A DNA stretch of 64,000 nucleotides, from the NCBI RefSeq assembly GCF_016652235.1, contig NZ_JAEPKU010000008.1, positions 1-64,000 on the forward strand, written 5' to 3'. Position 1 is the stretch's first letter, and every line of letters begins with the position of its first letter. The DNA is from Dysgonomonas sp. Marseille-P4677. Lineage in GTDB: Bacteria > Bacteroidota > Bacteroidia > Bacteroidales > Dysgonomonadaceae. Both the position numbers and the translations under genes were made by a program. The notes beneath the pieces are model-generated. The model did no database searches. It was given only the letters and a program-made list of their open reading frames with translations, and had not been told where the DNA came from. Positions 15,756-24,040 of the stretch are shown piece after piece.

Positions 15756-17579
15756 TTATTCGATTATACTTTTAGCTTCCAATACAATACGATTATAATT
15801 ATCCGTCATTTCTTCATCTGTTGTTTTATTCTGGAAAGTATAGCATGATTTTACTTCTTGGGGTATAAACTGTGTATTCAAAAATTCATTCGGATACCCT
15901 TCTGCTATAAGACCATAAAACTGTCCTGCTTCAAGGCTTGTGATATCCGAAACTCTTACCCGGTCTCTTTCCTGTATTGATTCGCTGATTCCCTTATTCG
16001 TATTGCTTGATAGATGAACGAATTCCCCGCTTGTTCCTGTCCCTCGATTCTTAGTTTCAAAAATCCGATCATGTTTTCCGAATAAATTACAGATCATTTG
16101 TGCGCTTTTCTCATTAACTGTTCTCCCATAAAACTGGTTCCCCATATTACTTAATATAACTTGTGCCTTATCCTGTCCGTATTTATCGGCAAGCTGACTA
16201 TAGTCCTGTACTCCGAAAACGACCGAAACTTTATTTGATCGTGCCGTTGCAGGTATCTGCTCAATATTGGGAATATAAATTGTCGGAGCTTCATCCAATA
16301 GGATAATGCTTTTCTGCTTATTAGGTTGGTTCATTTGTCGGACACATACACCAATGATTAAAGAGATTATAGGGGCATAAGTGGATGCCAACGTACTGTC
16401 ATTACCCAGACATAAGAACTTAGGGTTATTCGGATTATTTAACTGCAGATCAAAATCACTACCGGATAAGATATAAAATATATCCCTTGTGTTTAGCTGG
16501 GAAAGGGCATTTTGCAGTGTACTTGCAACCCCTGCGGCTTGACGTTCTGCCCCCCGATCTATTGCTTGCTTTAGAGAAGCAACAAACCCGCCTGCCTCAT
16601 AATCTTCACTAATTGTAGTAATTAACTTATCAATATCAGTATGTAATAATAAAGAGATTACGTGGGGTAATGTACAATAGTTCGGATAGTGATTTCTTAA
16701 ATACCATATAACACCGGCTAGAACCATACGTGCATTGTCTGAAAAGAAGTCATGTTCCTTTATGGTTTGAGGTATCAAATTATTAATTAAGATTGTTGCA
16801 TATTCGAGAGCATACGCCGATTTTAATAAATATTCGGGCATGATCGGATTTATTCTATTCGATCTATAGGGATTCTTAAAGTCTACAAAATATGACTTTA
16901 TATTTCGACTTGTACAATAAGCAGAAAGCACCTTCTCTGACAGTTCGGGGCTTTTAAAATCATAGAGCAGACCAGTGTAATTATTTTCTACTAATTGGGC
17001 TATAATCGGCTCGAAAACGGATTTTGATTTTCCCGATCCTGCTCCTCCTTGGATGTATATAGCCCTATAAGGATTATCCAAATAAATCTTTCCTTGTGTT
17101 GTTTCAAACACTAATTCTTTAGCTATTCGTTGTTTATTTGCTTGCTTCTTTTCATTCTTTATCAAAGTCGTTTGATCTTTTCTCTTTTTTCTTGTAAAGA
17201 ACAAAATTACAATCGCGACTATGGGTAAAATACCCAAAACGATTAATGAGGCAACCTCTGACAGGATCGAGATCATACCGGCAATAATAAAGAAAGCAGT
17301 CATCAATATACATGACATCATGAGTTTTGTAAGAAAATTATTATTTGAGAACCCTTTAAATCCGATAATCAGAAACGAAGTCAAATAAATAGCGTATAGC
17401 CCGGCATGTAATATCCCTATGTTGAATCGCAAAAGATTTCGATATAGCCAATTTTCATTCATATATTCAGGAAACAGAAAACCGACAAAGAGGAAAATAA
17501 ATAATACAGCCGGAGCGAATGCGTTAAAGATCGTAATTGCAAAAACGATATACTTTATAAAACTTAGTAAAATCTTCAT
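15756..17579 (-). CDS. Type IV coupling protein (VirD4/TraG-like)
   Basis: A 607-residue hexameric ATPase that brings the relaxase-DNA complex to a transfer channel. Four N-terminal membrane segments (to about residue 127) are followed by Walker A GGAGSGKS (178-185) and Walker B LLDEAPT (427-433). The sequence ends with a TraG/TraD-type C terminus. It overlaps the relaxase gene by 4 bp (ATGA). No other type IV secretion component is in the window, so the island is mobilizable rather than self-transmissible. Confidence 0.9.
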   Translation of the reverse strand: MKILLSFIKYIVFAITIFNAFAPAVLFIFLFVGFLFPEYMNENWLYRNLLRFNIGILHAGLYAIYLTSFLIIGFKGFSNNNFLTKLMMSCILMTAFFIIAGMISILSEVASLIVLGILPIVAIVILFFTRKKRKDQTTLIKNEKKQANKQRIAKELVFETTQGKIYLDNPYRAIYIQGGAGSGKSKSVFEPIIAQLVENNYTGLLYDFKSPELSEKVLSAYCTSRNIKSYFVDFKNPYRSNRINPIMPEYLLKSAYALEYATILINNLIPQTIKEHDFFSDNARMVLAGVIWYLRNHYPNYCTLPHVISLLLHTDIDKLITTISEDYEAGGFVASLKQAIDRGAERQAAGVASTLQNALSQLNTRDIFYILSGSDFDLQLNNPNNPKFLCLGNDSTLASTYAPIISLIIGVCVRQMNQPNKQKSIILLDEAPTIYIPNIEQIPATARSNKVSVVFGVQDYSQLADKYGQDKAQVILSNMGNQFYGRTVNEKSAQMICNLFGKHDRIFETKNRGTGTSGEFVHLSSNTNKGISESIQERDRVRVSDITSLEAGQFYGLIAEGYPNEFLNTQFIPQEVKSCYTFQNKTTDEEMTDNYNRIVLEAKSIIE

Positions 17580-18346
17580 AGTTCAATCCCTCCTTTTATT
17601 TCATTATTTCTACTTCTGGACTGCTCCTTAATTCTCTCTTGTTTAAGTTCTGCCTGTACATTCTTAATAGCCTGTTGTTTAATATCTTCTATAGAACCGT
17701 TCTTTAAGGCATTACAATATTCGAATGATTCTTCCTTAATTCGCTGATAACTGAATGCTTTATCGAACTCTGCTTCTACATTTTTATAAAATTCAGTTTT
17801 ATCGAATCCACTTTTAACAGTACCCATTGCTTTCTTCCCTGAATGGGTTGTTTGTGGGCTGATCTTTAATTTGTTGGATTGGTCTTTCCTACTGACAATA
17901 ATATGGCAATGCATATTAAGTCCTTTGCCTGTGGATTTATCCCTATCGAAATGGATTTTTCCGTAGAATTTTATATCATTAGCCGATAATCCTTTATTGA
18001 AACTTTCCGCATATTTCTGCATAACATTTTCTCTTATAAATTTTGTAAAATTTTGACAACGTTCTTTTTCAGTTTTACCCATAGACAACTGTTCTTTTTC
18101 TGATGGAGAAATTATGATTGAATAAAACTTCGCATCCGATTTACAGAGTTTTGCCTTATTGTTGTCTATATCCTTTACCAACTGGCTTTTGCTGATAGAG
18201 TCTTTGTCTAGGTTAAAGAAAGGTGTAATCCTTTCTCCGTTTTTCAGACGATCGTAATCTTCATGCTCTAAATAGGTAGCTAACCCATAACTTGAGCCTG
18301 TGTTTGCCGTTTTACCTTCTCCGCCTCCTTTTATTTTACAGTTCAT
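17576..18346 (-). CDS. Relaxase, DUF5712/MobB-like
   Basis: A 256-residue protein related to Bacteroidetes DUF5712 relaxases. The metal-coordinating histidines are His132 (GKIHFDRDK) and His146-x-His148 (NMHCHIIVSR). Tyrosines near the N terminus (Tyr20, Tyr25) are nucleophile candidates; which one is catalytic is not certain. It would nick at oriT and stay attached to the 5' end. Its start is preceded 3 bp away by the mobilisation protein's end. Confidence 0.82.
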   Translation of the reverse strand: MNCKIKGGGEGKTANTGSSYGLATYLEHEDYDRLKNGERITPFFNLDKDSISKSQLVKDIDNNKAKLCKSDAKFYSIIISPSEKEQLSMGKTEKERCQNFTKFIRENVMQKYAESFNKGLSANDIKFYGKIHFDRDKSTGKGLNMHCHIIVSRKDQSNKLKISPQTTHSGKKAMGTVKSGFDKTEFYKNVEAEFDKAFSYQRIKEESFEYCNALKNGSIEDIKQQAIKNVQAELKQERIKEQSRSRNNEIKGGIEL

Positions 18347-18349
18347 AAA

Positions 18350-18829
18350 CTATCGATTAAAGATATTTTTTATTTTATCGGATAAACCTTTGTTCTTCTC
18401 ATCGATAGCTTGTGTTAATACTAAAAAGCTTTGTTCTTGTACCAACCTGTTTTGTGATAACAGGCTTTTGTTTTCATGAATATTTGAATTAACCAACTGT
18501 ATTTTATCCGATATGTTTTTCAGATCATTTTTTGATGGTAAGACTTCAAGATAAATCTTAATCCGCTCATCGGTGCTGGCTAAAGATTCACATAATGGAC
18601 GTAAGAATTCTTTTTCCTGATGGCGGATAAAACTAATAACAGAGTCCAATTTTCGATGGAGTTTGTTGTATTGTTCCGGACTTTCATCAATGGGAGATAT
18701 ATTATTTTTCTCAAAGAATATTATTGCACTACATACAAAATCTTTCTTCGTACATTTATGTATTTTGCATAATTTCTCCAATATTTTGTCATGTTTTCTA
18801 TCTATAGCTATTGTTACTTTCTCATTCAT
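18350..18829 (-). CDS. BfmA/BtgA-type mobilisation protein
   Basis: A 159-residue protein from the ATG at 18829 (MNEKVTIAIDRKHDK). It has a ribbon-helix-helix-like N terminus and a long coiled-coil C terminus (residues 60-150). This matches BfmA/BtgA accessory proteins, which bind oriT and help the relaxase in Bacteroides elements. The putative oriT begins about 110 bp upstream. Confidence 0.8.
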   Translation of the reverse strand: MNEKVTIAIDRKHDKILEKLCKIHKCTKKDFVCSAIIFFEKNNISPIDESPEQYNKLHRKLDSVISFIRHQEKEFLRPLCESLASTDERIKIYLEVLPSKNDLKNISDKIQLVNSNIHENKSLLSQNRLVQEQSFLVLTQAIDEKNKGLSDKIKNIFNR

Positions 18830-18938
18830 AGTTATACCAATAATTATATTTTTCGTCAAACTATTTTACTCATTTACAATCAGTTACTAATTGTAGTTAT
18901 ACTGTTGTTATACCATATTCAAAACAAGGTTTTGAAAC

Positions 18939-19216
18939 AAACGATTGTTTTACAATCGTTTAGCACCGCAGGTCAAGAGGTAAGGCAGGGTGAAGCGAAG
19001 CAAAGCCCGGCCTCCTCTTGCTTTATTCAATCGACTACGTCAGATCGAATAAACACGCCTATCGAACAATGTGAGATAGCAGAAGTGTTTATTGGTTCTG
19101 TAAGTAAAATCGATTGAATAATCCCTTTGATTTTCTGCTCTGACTCGATTTGTTTTATTGGATTTGTAGCATAGCGAAAAATTGGATAAAACAAGTCGAT
19201 AGAGAGAAAGAAAATC
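18939..19216. other. Candidate oriT: four adjacent hairpins
   Basis: Between the BfmA/BtgA gene start and the porin gene. H1: AAACGATTGT/ACAATCGTTT (18939-18948/18952-18961). H2: CAAGAGG/CCTCTTG (18974-18980/19014-19020) with inner GGC-GGG pairing. H3: three nested arms, TATTCAATCGA (19024/19110), AATAAACAC (19048/19085) and CTATC (19059/19075). H4: GATTTTCT/AGAAAATC (19129/19209), inner TTGTTTTAT (19150/19186). The hairpins tile the region with short gaps. Position beside the mobilisation genes suggests oriT. Confidence 0.6.
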
Positions 19217-19237
19217 TAAGCTTATTGGCTGCTCTAA

Positions 19238-20233
19238 TCAAAAAGAAATTTGAGTTTGCAGATTTAGCCTATTTTTACTTTTTGATGGCATTGCTTTAAA
19301 TTCTCTTATAGAATTTTGATAGCCTAATTGAATTCTGCAATATTTGTATGGTCTAAAATTTAAACCTATAATAAAATCAGTAGATTTCTCTCCGTGTTGC
19401 AGCTTCAAATAACTTACCTCACCAAGTAAAGTGAGCCTATTCGGAGAAATTTGATATGTTGCTAAAGCATATATGCCACTTTTATCATAAGAACCATCTT
19501 TTGCTTTTATCCACTCTGATCTAAACGTAACACGTTTGCTCTGAAAGATTCCACTTAATACATATCTGTTACGAACATGTTCTTTAATTTCATTGGAAGC
19601 AAATTCTTCATAATTCGCTTTCCCTATATACATTCCGGCTACTAACTGAATTTGCTCTAAAGGTTTTATATACAATGATCCCGCAAAATCCTTCGTATTG
19701 TTGTTTTCTTTTGTTGTTATACCTGTCCCTTGGAATAGCCCTACAGAATATTCTAAAAGATTACGGTTCAAATGTTTTATCAATATACCGGACAGTTGGA
19801 TTCCTATATCCTTTCCGTAATTATTTTTTCCGTTTTGCAGGAAAAGCAGATCTTCTCCACCTCCTATAAAATTAGTGACAACTCTGGAGTAATATATTGT
19901 CTCCAGATTATCAAGGGTTAATTGATTCTCCACTGTTACAGGAACAGAAAATTGCCCGATTTTCAATTTTGCTTGAGGCAAAAATGAATATTCACCCCAG
20001 AATTCATGCAACATCTGATTTGACAGGTCTGTCAATAGCCGATATTTAAAAGATTGATTTATTTCTCCATCAATTGAAATAAATGCATTTCGCAAGCTTA
20101 AATCATGTTTTACCTCTCTACTATCTGAGTATTCATATAGAATTTGTCCATATCCACTGATTTTAAATTCTTGTGCGGACAGTTTCATAATAGTACTTAA
20201 TGCTATTATGATGAATAGGTTTAATCTTTTCAT
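19238..20233 (-). CDS. Outer-membrane porin (phosphate-porin-like), island copy
   Basis: A 331-residue protein with a signal peptide (LNLFIIIALSTIMKLSA) and alternating beta-strands of the Porin_O_P family. It is clearly homologous to the porin at 26073-27221; for example QNGKNNYGKDIGIQ here aligns with QNGKNNFGRDMGIQ there, and EWIKAKDG with EWIKANDG. It is 51 residues shorter at the N terminus, lacking the periplasmic helical segment of the larger one. It is cargo of the island, with no mobilisation function. Confidence 0.85.
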   Translation of the reverse strand: MKRLNLFIIIALSTIMKLSAQEFKISGYGQILYEYSDSREVKHDLSLRNAFISIDGEINQSFKYRLLTDLSNQMLHEFWGEYSFLPQAKLKIGQFSVPVTVENQLTLDNLETIYYSRVVTNFIGGGEDLLFLQNGKNNYGKDIGIQLSGILIKHLNRNLLEYSVGLFQGTGITTKENNNTKDFAGSLYIKPLEQIQLVAGMYIGKANYEEFASNEIKEHVRNRYVLSGIFQSKRVTFRSEWIKAKDGSYDKSGIYALATYQISPNRLTLLGEVSYLKLQHGEKSTDFIIGLNFRPYKYCRIQLGYQNSIREFKAMPSKSKNRLNLQTQISF

Positions 20234-20255
20234 AATTTGTTAGGTGTTTGTGTGT

Positions 20256-20885
20256 TTATTCGTTTTTATAGCGTGGTTTATAAAGTCCTTTGGCTACAAG
20301 TTCCTCGTACTGTTGACGAGTAACACTATCCTTTCTCCATTGCTCACGCTCCAATTCTTTCTTTTGCTTTTTTTCGGCTTCTGCCTGTTGATATTTTTGC
20401 AGACGATAATTGTCAAAAATATCCTTCCTGTCTGCCAAAAAATTATTGTGAAACCAACTTTTGATAAGGTGGGGATCAACCTGAGCATAGAATGAACCAT
20501 AAACGGCATCTTTACAATATTTTATAAATAAAAGGAATTCTGATATCTTTAAATCTTTGAAGTCAGATAGAAAGAAAACAGATAAATCTTTTATCTGAGG
20601 GGTTCCCATTTTCAGCTTAACATTGGTACTGGTGTTTATATCTATAAGCTGATAAGATAAGATTCGCAATATAAAATTATAGCCGTATGCTTCTTCCAGC
20701 AGTCTTAATGAGGGCGAACTCTCAAAAAACACTTGCTCTTTCTTGGCATAAACTACTCTTTGAATTTCTTCAAATTTTTGTGCAAATTTATCACAATCAC
20801 CGTATTTATTATAAAGCTCATTGATCTGATTTTGTAAATCTTGGTTCTCGTTAGTCAAATGCTTTGCGTTGTTCTTCCGGATCAT
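20256..20885 (-). CDS. Conserved mobile-element protein, coiled-coil ends
   Basis: A 209-residue protein with coiled-coil ends (NENQDLQNQINELYNKYGD and AEAEKKQKKELEREQW). The central part (SSPSLRLLEEAYGYNFILRIL) has no recognised domain. It resembles a hypothetical family found in Bacteroidetes mobile elements. The start overlaps the 3' end of the replication-like gene by 35 bp, which suggests the two act together. Confidence 0.5.
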   Translation of the reverse strand: MIRKNNAKHLTNENQDLQNQINELYNKYGDCDKFAQKFEEIQRVVYAKKEQVFFESSPSLRLLEEAYGYNFILRILSYQLIDINTSTNVKLKMGTPQIKDLSVFFLSDFKDLKISEFLLFIKYCKDAVYGSFYAQVDPHLIKSWFHNNFLADRKDIFDNYRLQKYQQAEAEKKQKKELEREQWRKDSVTRQQYEELVAKGLYKPRYKNE

Positions 20886-21303
20886 AAATACCTCCTTTCC
20901 AATTTGACGAATTATTATAATTATTAGTTTTTGTTTTGTTTATATTAAAAGGTTCACCTTTCAACTTAACTTGTTGCTCGGTTTCATCTAAAGAAGTTCC
21001 TAAGTTTCTACTTAAATTATTTAAGTTACTTTTTATGTAATATCTAGGGCTTTGAGTATTCCGTTTGCCTGAATCAAATTCTATTAATTCCAGTTGTTGT
21101 AATCGGTTGCGAGCATCAATAAGGCTAGGTTCACTTATCCCGATGCTAGCGCAGATTAACTTATTAGAAACCTCGAAAGGATTTTCCCAACTACGTTGAT
21201 TACACTCTTGTAATAGAAAATAGTACAAATCAGCCTGTAAACTGGTTATTCGCTTACTTCTTCGGGTTTGCCAAAACTGATTGATTAATGAGATATAATT
21301 CAT
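20851..21303 (-). CDS. Winged-helix replication-initiator-like protein
   Basis: A 150-residue protein with an N-terminal wHTH (TSLQADLYYFLLQECNQ, KLICASIGISEPSLIDARN, LIEFDSGKR), as in DnaD/phage replication protein N termini. The C-terminal half is low complexity with Asn-Lys-Thr repeats. It probably helps replicate or stabilise the excised island; this is inferred from the domain only. Confidence 0.6.
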   Translation of the reverse strand: MNYISLINQFWQTRRSKRITSLQADLYYFLLQECNQRSWENPFEVSNKLICASIGISEPSLIDARNRLQQLELIEFDSGKRNTQSPRYYIKSNLNNLSRNLGTSLDETEQQVKLKGEPFNINKTKTNNYNNSSNWKGGIYDPEEQRKAFD

Positions 21304-21389
21304 TTTGAAGGATATAGAGAGCCTATACTCATAGATTACGAGTATGATTTTAACATATAAATTTTTAGACTATAAGTGTGATTCAAGAG

Positions 21390-21417
21390 AAAGTATAGAG
21401 TAATTTCTCTATACTTT
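21390..21417. terminator. Bidirectional hairpin terminator
   Basis: Stem AAAGTATAGAG/CTCTATACTTT of 11 bp with a 6-nt loop, followed by a T run on the plus strand. It lies just downstream of the HTH gene that ends at 21409 and partly overlaps its end. Confidence 0.65.
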
Positions 21418-21696
21418 TTTGTTTCTTAAAATGTATTTTGAAGTATCTGACTCTATCTCTTCTTTGCTTTTGGATGCATTATTTAACATCCAGTTGTCTA
21501 TTTTTTCTTTATCGAAAAATAAAACTTTTCCATTTGGTTTTGAAAATGGAATAATACCATTAGCTGTTAGTTTGTAAACATAACTTCTAGAAAATCCCGT
21601 ATACTCACATACTTCATCTAGAGTTAATACCTTTTTGTTTATAAGTAATAATTTCTCTATCCTTTCTAATCGTTCATCTAATTGAATTGCATTCAT
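21409..21696 (-). CDS. Excisionase-like HTH protein
   Basis: A 95-residue MerR-like HTH_17 protein: LTLDEVCEYTGFSRSYVYKLTANG is the recognition helix-turn-helix, and VLFFDKEKIDNWM the wing. Such proteins direct excision or regulate the element. It is separated from the integrase only by the membrane-protein gene. Confidence 0.75.
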   Translation of the reverse strand: MNAIQLDERLERIEKLLLINKKVLTLDEVCEYTGFSRSYVYKLTANGIIPFSKPNGKVLFFDKEKIDNWMLNNASKSKEEIESDTSKYILRNKKV

Positions 21697-21827
21697 AATA
21701 TCTGTTTTTAGAATTTATAAATCGCAAATGCATTTACTTTTTTTACATCATGATGAAACAAAGGAATATATTTGAAAACAGAGTTACAATATGGTGAGAC
21801 CTATCACCACATAATCACCACTATAAT

Positions 21828-22694
21828 TTATTCTAGATCAAAAAGATTATTGAAAAGGTTATTAAAAAGTAGAACGTGATCGTCTGACTTTAACACTTTA
21901 GAGTCTTTTTCTACAATTTTGTAAAGATAATTATTCTCTATTTTAATGAATGGTTCGTCTGGTAACGAAAAATATGCTTCTATTAATTCCTTGTAAGTAG
22001 AATAGATATTTTGATTTACGTTAAGTCGCTTAGCAATAATGACAAATTTAGTCAATAGAGCAATATTAGGTCCTTCCTTCTTGTCTTTTCTTTCTCCTTT
22101 ATGTAAAAAAACAATTTTTTCATTTTCTCCTAGCGGTTCTCCATAATAGAATAATTTAAAAGATTCAAAGCTAGAAGCAATATACATTCTATCAGTAAGA
22201 ACTTCGTGTATTTCCTCTAATTCTTGTAATGCTTTACTACCTCTTGTTTTTGAGAAGTCTCTTGTGAAAATATTTGAACAAATATACACTAATGATAAAT
22301 AGAGGAGTATATATAAAATCCAACCAAATGTTGCCGTAATACTAAAGGTTTCTCCAACTGCATTGTAATATAGCCCCAAAAGCCCATATATTGCAATAGA
22401 GAATAAAGGAATGATAATTAAAAAAGCATAGAATCTACTCTTTTTTATAGTTTTTCTATTATCAGTTAATATTACTTTGGTTCTATTTTTATTCCGTCTA
22501 TAAATGCTATAACCAAGTATCATCATGAATGATATTATTATTAAGAAAACAGAAATAACTTGATAATCAAATATCTTCTTATTTGGTATCTTTGAGATAA
22601 ATATATATATAACAATTCCTGCCCCAATTATAAAAGATAGTAATAATATCTTTGTTATTAGCATTAAATTTGTATCATTACTTTTCATCTTCAT
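21828..22694 (-). CDS. Four-span membrane protein of unknown function
   Basis: A 288-residue protein with membrane segments near residues 12-32, 43-62, 86-108 and 118-140. A cytoplasmic domain of about 140 residues follows (LQELEEIHEVLTDRMYIASS to the end). I recognise no family. It starts 2 bp beyond the integrase stop and so is probably made with it. Confidence 0.55.
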   Translation of the reverse strand: MKMKSNDTNLMLITKILLLSFIIGAGIVIYIFISKIPNKKIFDYQVISVFLIIISFMMILGYSIYRRNKNRTKVILTDNRKTIKKSRFYAFLIIIPLFSIAIYGLLGLYYNAVGETFSITATFGWILYILLYLSLVYICSNIFTRDFSKTRGSKALQELEEIHEVLTDRMYIASSFESFKLFYYGEPLGENEKIVFLHKGERKDKKEGPNIALLTKFVIIAKRLNVNQNIYSTYKELIEAYFSLPDEPFIKIENNYLYKIVEKDSKVLKSDDHVLLFNNLFNNLFDLE

Positions 22695-22696
22695 AA

Positions 22697-23845
22697 CTAT
22701 AATTCTATCTTCAATTCCGGTATGATACTCGCTGCTTCTCTCATTTTCTTATCAATGATTTTAGCATATATTTCTGTCGTTCTTAGTTCCCGATGTCCTA
22801 AACGCTTAGAAACAGTGTAAATATCAGCGTTGTTTTCTAGCAATAGGACGGCATGGGTATGTCTGGCTGAATGGAAAGTGATATGTTTGGTAATTCCTGC
22901 ACGATTACACCAATTTATAATTTCAGCATTGTAGGTCTGTCCATACTTTAAGCGATAAAATACTCTATCACTCTCATTCCTCCTTTCACCAAGTAAAGAG
23001 CGTGCCTGGTCTGATATATCGAGATATTCTAACCCATCTGTTTTCTTCTGTCTAAAAATGATTCTATGATAGATTCTACCTTCATCATCTTTTTCTTCTC
23101 TAACCTCCGACCATATCATTTTGTCTATATCACTCCAACGGATACCCGTTAAGCACGAAAAGATAAAGGCTGATTTTAGAATTGGGTATTTACATTCTGT
23201 ATTCGCTAAAGCTTGTAATTCATCATAAGTTAAATACTCTCTTTGGCTCTCGCCCATCTCAAAGCTCTTTACCTTCTTAATTGGATTTTGTGTAATATAT
23301 CCATCTTCAAAAGCAGCATTAATACATGCTTTGAATTTATTGTAATAAGTATATTTTGTATTTTGACTAAGTGGTGTATTGCTCTTAGTTCTGGCTTTTG
23401 TGTCAAGATACTTCTTAAATCCTTTTACGAAATCAATATCAACTTGCGAGGATGTAAGATTAGAAGGACAATAAGCTTCTAAATGGATTTGTGCAGCGTT
23501 CCAATTATCAAAGTTGCCTGTTTCGTTGTATCGTTCTTCTTTCTTTTCATTGAAGTAATCTAAGAATAGCAAATTGCCTTTTGAATGATCTTTAATGCCA
23601 TATTTACCTTGTGCATACTCTGCTTTTCTAATTGCTAATACATTTTCGGCAAAAGTAAGAGCTTCCTTGTTCTCCCTCTTCTCTTTAGCTGTAGTCGGAT
23701 TATCGTGTAGGTACTTCTTTAGGTATTCAAAATCTCGGATGTGTTTAGACTTCCCTTCAACTGTTTGCATTTTTCCTTTGTAATATTCTATGAAAAGAGA
23801 ATATTTGCCCGATACTAGTTTTTTTCGTTTTAGAGTTATTACCAT
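22697..23845 (-). CDS. Tyrosine recombinase / integrase (right copy, mnmE side)
   Basis: A 382-residue integrase from the ATG at 23845 (MVITLKRKKLVSGK), the first residue of the arm-binding domain; an in-frame upstream reading from TTG at 23956 would cover promoter repeats. The catalytic residues are Arg236 (TGIRWSD), His325-x-x-Arg328 (HSARHTH), His351 and Tyr360 (TTEIYAKI). Its 5' end faces mnmE, 196 bp away, as expected for an integrase that uses the mnmE 3' end. Confidence 0.93.
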   Translation of the reverse strand: MVITLKRKKLVSGKYSLFIEYYKGKMQTVEGKSKHIRDFEYLKKYLHDNPTTAKEKRENKEALTFAENVLAIRKAEYAQGKYGIKDHSKGNLLFLDYFNEKKEERYNETGNFDNWNAAQIHLEAYCPSNLTSSQVDIDFVKGFKKYLDTKARTKSNTPLSQNTKYTYYNKFKACINAAFEDGYITQNPIKKVKSFEMGESQREYLTYDELQALANTECKYPILKSAFIFSCLTGIRWSDIDKMIWSEVREEKDDEGRIYHRIIFRQKKTDGLEYLDISDQARSLLGERRNESDRVFYRLKYGQTYNAEIINWCNRAGITKHITFHSARHTHAVLLLENNADIYTVSKRLGHRELRTTEIYAKIIDKKMREAASIIPELKIEL

Positions 23846-23867
23846 AGTTGTGTTATTTGAGGTATAC

Positions 23868-23919
23868 TTTAGTCCACCTTTAGTCCACCTTTTTATTTTG
23901 AAGGTGGACTTTTGGTGGA
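23868..23919. repeat. Dyad-symmetric array of TCCACC sites
   Basis: TTTAGTCCACC is repeated twice in tandem (23868-23878, 23879-23889). Two inverted copies follow at 23903-23908 and 23914-23919 (GGTGGA), also 11 bp apart. Placed in the integrase leader, this looks like an arm-type binding array for the integrase or a repressor. Confidence 0.7.
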
Positions 23920-23928
23920 AGAGATGGA

Positions 23929-23936
23929 CAAATATA
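23929..23936 (-). promoter_or_regulatory. -7 promoter box of the right integrase
   Basis: TATATTTG on the minus strand, 84 bp upstream of the ATG at 23845. The array at 23868-23919 would therefore be in the 5' leader. Confidence 0.5.
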
Positions 23937-23957
23937 GTAATATTATCGGAAACCAAA

Positions 23958-23983
23958 AACGGATTATAAAAATATAATCCGTT
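23958..23983 (-). terminator. mnmE terminator
   Basis: An 11-bp perfect stem AACGGATTATA/TATAATCCGTT with a 4-nt loop, 58 bp downstream of the mnmE stop. On the minus strand it is followed by a run of T. Confidence 0.7.
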
Positions 23984-24040
23984 GATATATAATAAGGTAT
24001 TTGCTTTTGTTAGCCTTTTGTCTTCCTTTGTTTTCTTGGT

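Noticed and set aside
23846-23956. N-terminal extension of the right integrase from TTG at 23956
   Set aside because: It covers the -7 box and repeat array and precedes the normal first strand of the arm-binding domain.
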